From Cryobacterium sp. PH29-G1 (GTDB lineage Bacteria > Actinomycetota > Actinomycetes > Actinomycetales > Microbacteriaceae), in NCBI RefSeq assembly GCF_030063365.1, contig NZ_JASISY010000003.1, positions 124,001-188,000 of the forward strand: DNA of 64,000 nucleotides. The letters run 5' to 3'. Below, piece after piece: positions 61,768 to 64,000 of this stretch (position 1 is its first letter; each line of letters begins with the position of its first letter). The notes under the pieces are model-generated. The model saw nothing but the letters and a program-made list of their open reading frames with translations. It was not told the origin of the DNA and ran no database searches. The position numbers and the translations under genes were made by a program.

Positions 61768-62976
61768 GGGGTACCCGATAAACCAGAGCAGCACGATGGC
61801 CGCCGGCTGCAGGACGATACCCGCGCCGAGCAGGGTACGGCGCAGCGTCTTCGACCGGGCGATGGCCGGGTCACCGAGCAGGGGCGCGAGCGGCATCAGC
61901 AGTCGCAGCAAGCTCTGCTGCGGCAGAAACACCGCCACCAGGTAGAGTCCGTAGCTCGCGGAGTAGGCCACGATCTCCGGTCGAAGCGGATGCAGCGACC
62001 GCCGCGACAACCACCACCCAAATCCGTCCGCAAGGATCAGGATCAGCAGGATTCCGGCCAGACCGAGATACTTTCCCGCCATCAGAAACCACGGCGTGAG
62101 CGGCACGAACTCCACCCGGCCGACAAAGCCGGTCCACCACGACAACTCGGTCTGCAGGTAGGCGTCGTGTACTCCGGTGACGGCACCGGCCACGAGCGGC
62201 CAGGCCAGCCCGACCGCGGCAATGGTGAGCCCGGCGACCACGACGGCCCAGCGCTCCCGCCACGCGAACCGGCTACCCTCGCGCCAGCGCACGACCAGCA
62301 TGATGGCCAGGGCCAGTGACAGTGCGAGCACACCGGGGCGGGTGAACGCCGCCAGAACGGCAAACGGAATCATGAGTAGGTAGCGCCGAGCCATCATCAG
62401 ACCAAGGCTCGCGAAGATCAAAAACAGATACAGGCTCTCGGCGTAGGCCACCTGCAGAATGAACGACAGCGGCCCGAAGCAGAACAGGGCCACCGCCCAC
62501 AATGCCGAGCTGGCTCCGACGCGCGGCGCGAGGAGGCGGTGCAACATCAGAGCGGCCAGGGCTCCGAACAGAGTCGCCACGAGTACCCCGGCAACGTAGA
62601 AGTCCAGGCCGGTCACCGCCACGATGCCGCGCGTCAGCCACGGAAAAAACGGGAGAAAAGCCCAGGCATTCGGTTCGATGTTGCCGGCGGCATCCGTTGG
62701 CAACTCGGCGGGGTAGCCCTGCAGCGCAATCTGGCGGTAGAAGGAGCTATCCCACGAGCCCGAAAAGGTGAAGAAGCTCGGGTCCGTGCGGTAACTCGCA
62801 AATGTCCAGCCCGCGCGAGTGGCGACGGCGAAGACGGCGCCGAGCAGGGCCGTGGTGAGTACCCGAGAGGCGGCCCAGATCAGCAGTACTTGACCCCACG
62901 GTGGCAGGCTGCTGAACAGTGCGCTGAGCCGCAAAAGGAGCGCGCGCGGGCGCTGTGCTACACCCCCGCTCGTCAT
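61765..62976 (-). CDS. PIG-V-like polytopic mannosyltransferase
   Basis: 403 residues from ATG 62976 (an upstream start at 63009 is possible). About ten to twelve hydrophobic helices. The first extracytoplasmic loop holds SGSWDSSFYRQIALQGYP near 72, the WD...Y..IA..GY pattern of PIG-V/GT-C mannosyltransferases, and QVAYAESLYLF near 170. Such proteins transfer mannose from polyprenyl-phosphate-mannose to envelope glycolipids or proteins in actinobacteria. Its acceptor is unknown. The stop codon is built into the REP-like repeat. Confidence 0.8.
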   Translation of the reverse strand: MTSGGVAQRPRALLLRLSALFSSLPPWGQVLLIWAASRVLTTALLGAVFAVATRAGWTFASYRTDPSFFTFSGSWDSSFYRQIALQGYPAELPTDAAGNIEPNAWAFLPFFPWLTRGIVAVTGLDFYVAGVLVATLFGALAALMLHRLLAPRVGASSALWAVALFCFGPLSFILQVAYAESLYLFLIFASLGLMMARRYLLMIPFAVLAAFTRPGVLALSLALAIMLVVRWREGSRFAWRERWAVVVAGLTIAAVGLAWPLVAGAVTGVHDAYLQTELSWWTGFVGRVEFVPLTPWFLMAGKYLGLAGILLILILADGFGWWLSRRSLHPLRPEIVAYSASYGLYLVAVFLPQQSLLRLLMPLAPLLGDPAIARSKTLRRTLLGAGIVLQPAAIVLLWFIGYP

Positions 62977-63036
62977 CACACCAGAATAGCGTGGCCCTGT
63001 TTTGACCACACGGCATAGCTCGATCAGATCACACGT

Positions 63037-63267
63037 CTAGCAGCAGCGACTCTGCGGGTTCTTGTCCTGGCGGTCGGTCTGGTCGCGCCAGAACTCCCGC
63101 TCGGTCATGATCGGATGAGCCGGATCGGGCTCGCAGCTCGCGTGGTGCTCCACGTATTTCTCGTAGGCGTCTTCGCCCATGAGGGCACGAGTCCACCAGA
63201 CAACGCGACGGGTGCCGGCACGAAGGCCGAGGCGCAACCGCGTTCCGATGCCCACCGAGGTAGGCAT
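63037..63267 (-). CDS. ybdD: YbdD/YjiX-family small protein
   Basis: 76 residues (DUF466/PF04328): VGIGTRLRLGLRAGTRRVVWWTRALMGEDAYEKYVEHH and TEREFWRDQTDRQDKNPQSRC, the latter the conserved C-terminal signature ending in Cys-Cys. It is nearly always encoded right behind cstA, as here, where its start overlaps the cstA stop by ATGA. It is required for pyruvate transport by CstA/BtsT-type carriers in enterobacteria; the same link is inferred here. Confidence 0.92.
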   Translation of the reverse strand: MPTSVGIGTRLRLGLRAGTRRVVWWTRALMGEDAYEKYVEHHASCEPDPAHPIMTEREFWRDQTDRQDKNPQSRCC

Positions 63268-64000
63268 CAGTGCCCGGTCCGCTTCGGGCGTTTGGCGGCC
63301 GGCACGGCATCCCACTGGGCCTGAATGACCTTCTCGGACGGGGTCATCATCAACCCGGCCGGGGCGAAGAGCTGCGACTGCACGGCGTCATCTTCATTCG
63401 TGGCATTCGAGTGGGTGCGGTAGGCATGAATGGTGGCCTGAATCGTGGTGATGATCACGACGATGGTCAGCACCACGAACACGATCGACAGCACCCCCTG
63501 AACCATCGTGTTGCGCACAACGGCCTCCATGGCAACGACCGATGGAGCGGTGCCGAAGCTAGTCTGCCCGTCGGCGAGGGCCGCGGCAAACGCCCGGTTC
63601 TGTGCGAAGTAGCCGATGCCCGGAACGGTCGAGAAGATCTTCAGGAACGAGGCGTAGATGGTGATGACGGATGCGAAACCAAGCGGGAGTGCGACCACCC
63701 AGATGTACTTGAATAGCCCGCGCCGGGCGATGATCGCCATGGCGACCGCGAGGGCGATCGCTGCGAGCAACTGGTTGGCGATACCGAAGAGCGGGAACAG
63801 GGTGTTGATGCCGCCGAGTGGATCGGTCACTCCCATGAGCAGCACGGCTCCCCACGCCGCGACCATGATCGCGGTGGCCGCCCAGGCACCTGGGCGCCAC
63901 GAGGTGTTCTTGAACTTCGGAAAGAAGTTGCCGAGGCTGTCCTGCATCATGAAGCGCGCAACGCGGGTGCCGGCATCCACTGCGGTGAGGATGAAGAGCG
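63267..64000 (-). CDS. cstA: Carbon starvation protein A (partial, N-terminus outside window)
   Basis: The C-terminal 244 codons of a CstA-family carrier, open to the window end. TAVDAGTRVARFMMQDSLG and DPLGGINTLFPLFGIANQLLAAIALAV are family signatures, with about five membrane helices in the visible part. CstA imports pyruvate (and possibly peptides) under carbon limitation. The last 35 residues, ending PAAKRPKRTGH, are cytoplasmic. Coupled by ATGA overlap to ybdD. Confidence 0.93.
   Translation of the reverse strand, partial: LFILTAVDAGTRVARFMMQDSLGNFFPKFKNTSWRPGAWAATAIMVAAWGAVLLMGVTDPLGGINTLFPLFGIANQLLAAIALAVAMAIIARRGLFKYIWVVALPLGFASVITIYASFLKIFSTVPGIGYFAQNRAFAAALADGQTSFGTAPSVVAMEAVVRNTMVQGVLSIVFVVLTIVVIITTIQATIHAYRTHSNATNEDDAVQSQLFAPAGLMMTPSEKVIQAQWDAVPAAKRPKRTGH

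Overview
The window reads as chromosomal DNA from a high-GC Gram-positive actinobacterium, most likely a member of the Microbacteriaceae (Cryobacterium-like). The evidence is the fhaA-fhaB-pstP cell-division operon, a NucS mismatch endonuclease, a DtxR/IdeR-type iron box, a LAATG sortase signal, GTG/TTG starts and the strong GC bias. There is one tRNA gene. I saw no rRNA, CRISPR array, phage or insertion sequence. The family assignment is inference from gene content, not a database result.

Layout. 1-2161: pstP (cut by the window edge), fhaB, fhaA. 2422-4447: tRNA-Leu(CAG), a cytochrome-b-like membrane protein and an EI24-type membrane protein. 4527-9444: valine catabolism (mmsB-mmsA), a divergent LysR regulator and an MHS-type MFS transporter; the LysR intergenic region and the transporter promoter share a TGTGC-N6-GCACA palindrome. 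9638-14481: a cysteine-rich hypothetical protein, a DHA2-type drug exporter and a short class-II UvrA-like ABC ATPase. 14533-18245: TetR, acyl-CoA dehydrogenase and acyl-CoA synthetase, with a doubled 15-bp palindrome between tetR and its targets.

18376-27935 is a glycan-use locus: LacI regulator, secreted Glycoamylase-domain hydrolase (possible beta-1,2-glucanase), family-5 solute-binding lipoprotein, two permeases (the second frameshifted in a G run), a double ABC ATPase and a GH1 beta-glucosidase. Two near-identical LacI-type operators precede the hydrolase and the binding protein. 27979-34540: thiC with its TPP riboswitch, then a degenerate histidine kinase-LuxR fusion divergent from the RuMP formaldehyde-fixing genes hxlB and hxlA, then an FAD oxidoreductase and a HAD phosphatase. 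This stretch is rich in palindromes and tandem repeats. 34644-36596: nucS and an MFS transporter. 36856-40858: DtxR box and a three-gene Fe(III) ABC transporter.

40981-51012 is the most notable block. An IclR regulator is followed by eight same-strand genes: P450, ATP-grasp and PEP-utilising halves of a phosphotransferase, SDR dehydrogenase, 2Fe-2S ferredoxin, ferredoxin reductase, HD phosphohydrolase and aldehyde dehydrogenase. This gene set matches the CreHI/CreJEF/CreG/CreC/CreD alkylphenol (4-cresol) pathway known from Corynebacterium glutamicum. In that scheme the phenol is phosphorylated, the alkyl carbon is oxidised in steps, and the phosphate is removed. 51064-55582: MATE exporter and the three-subunit proton-translocating transhydrogenase. 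55782-64000: LAATG-anchored surface protein, M13 peptidase, serine hydrolase, a second mmsB, PIG-V-like membrane glycosyltransferase, and ybdD-cstA (cut by the window end). A palindromic intergenic repeat family occurs at 36711-36824 and 61686-61767, and the word GCATCCG[C/T]T is strikingly common throughout.
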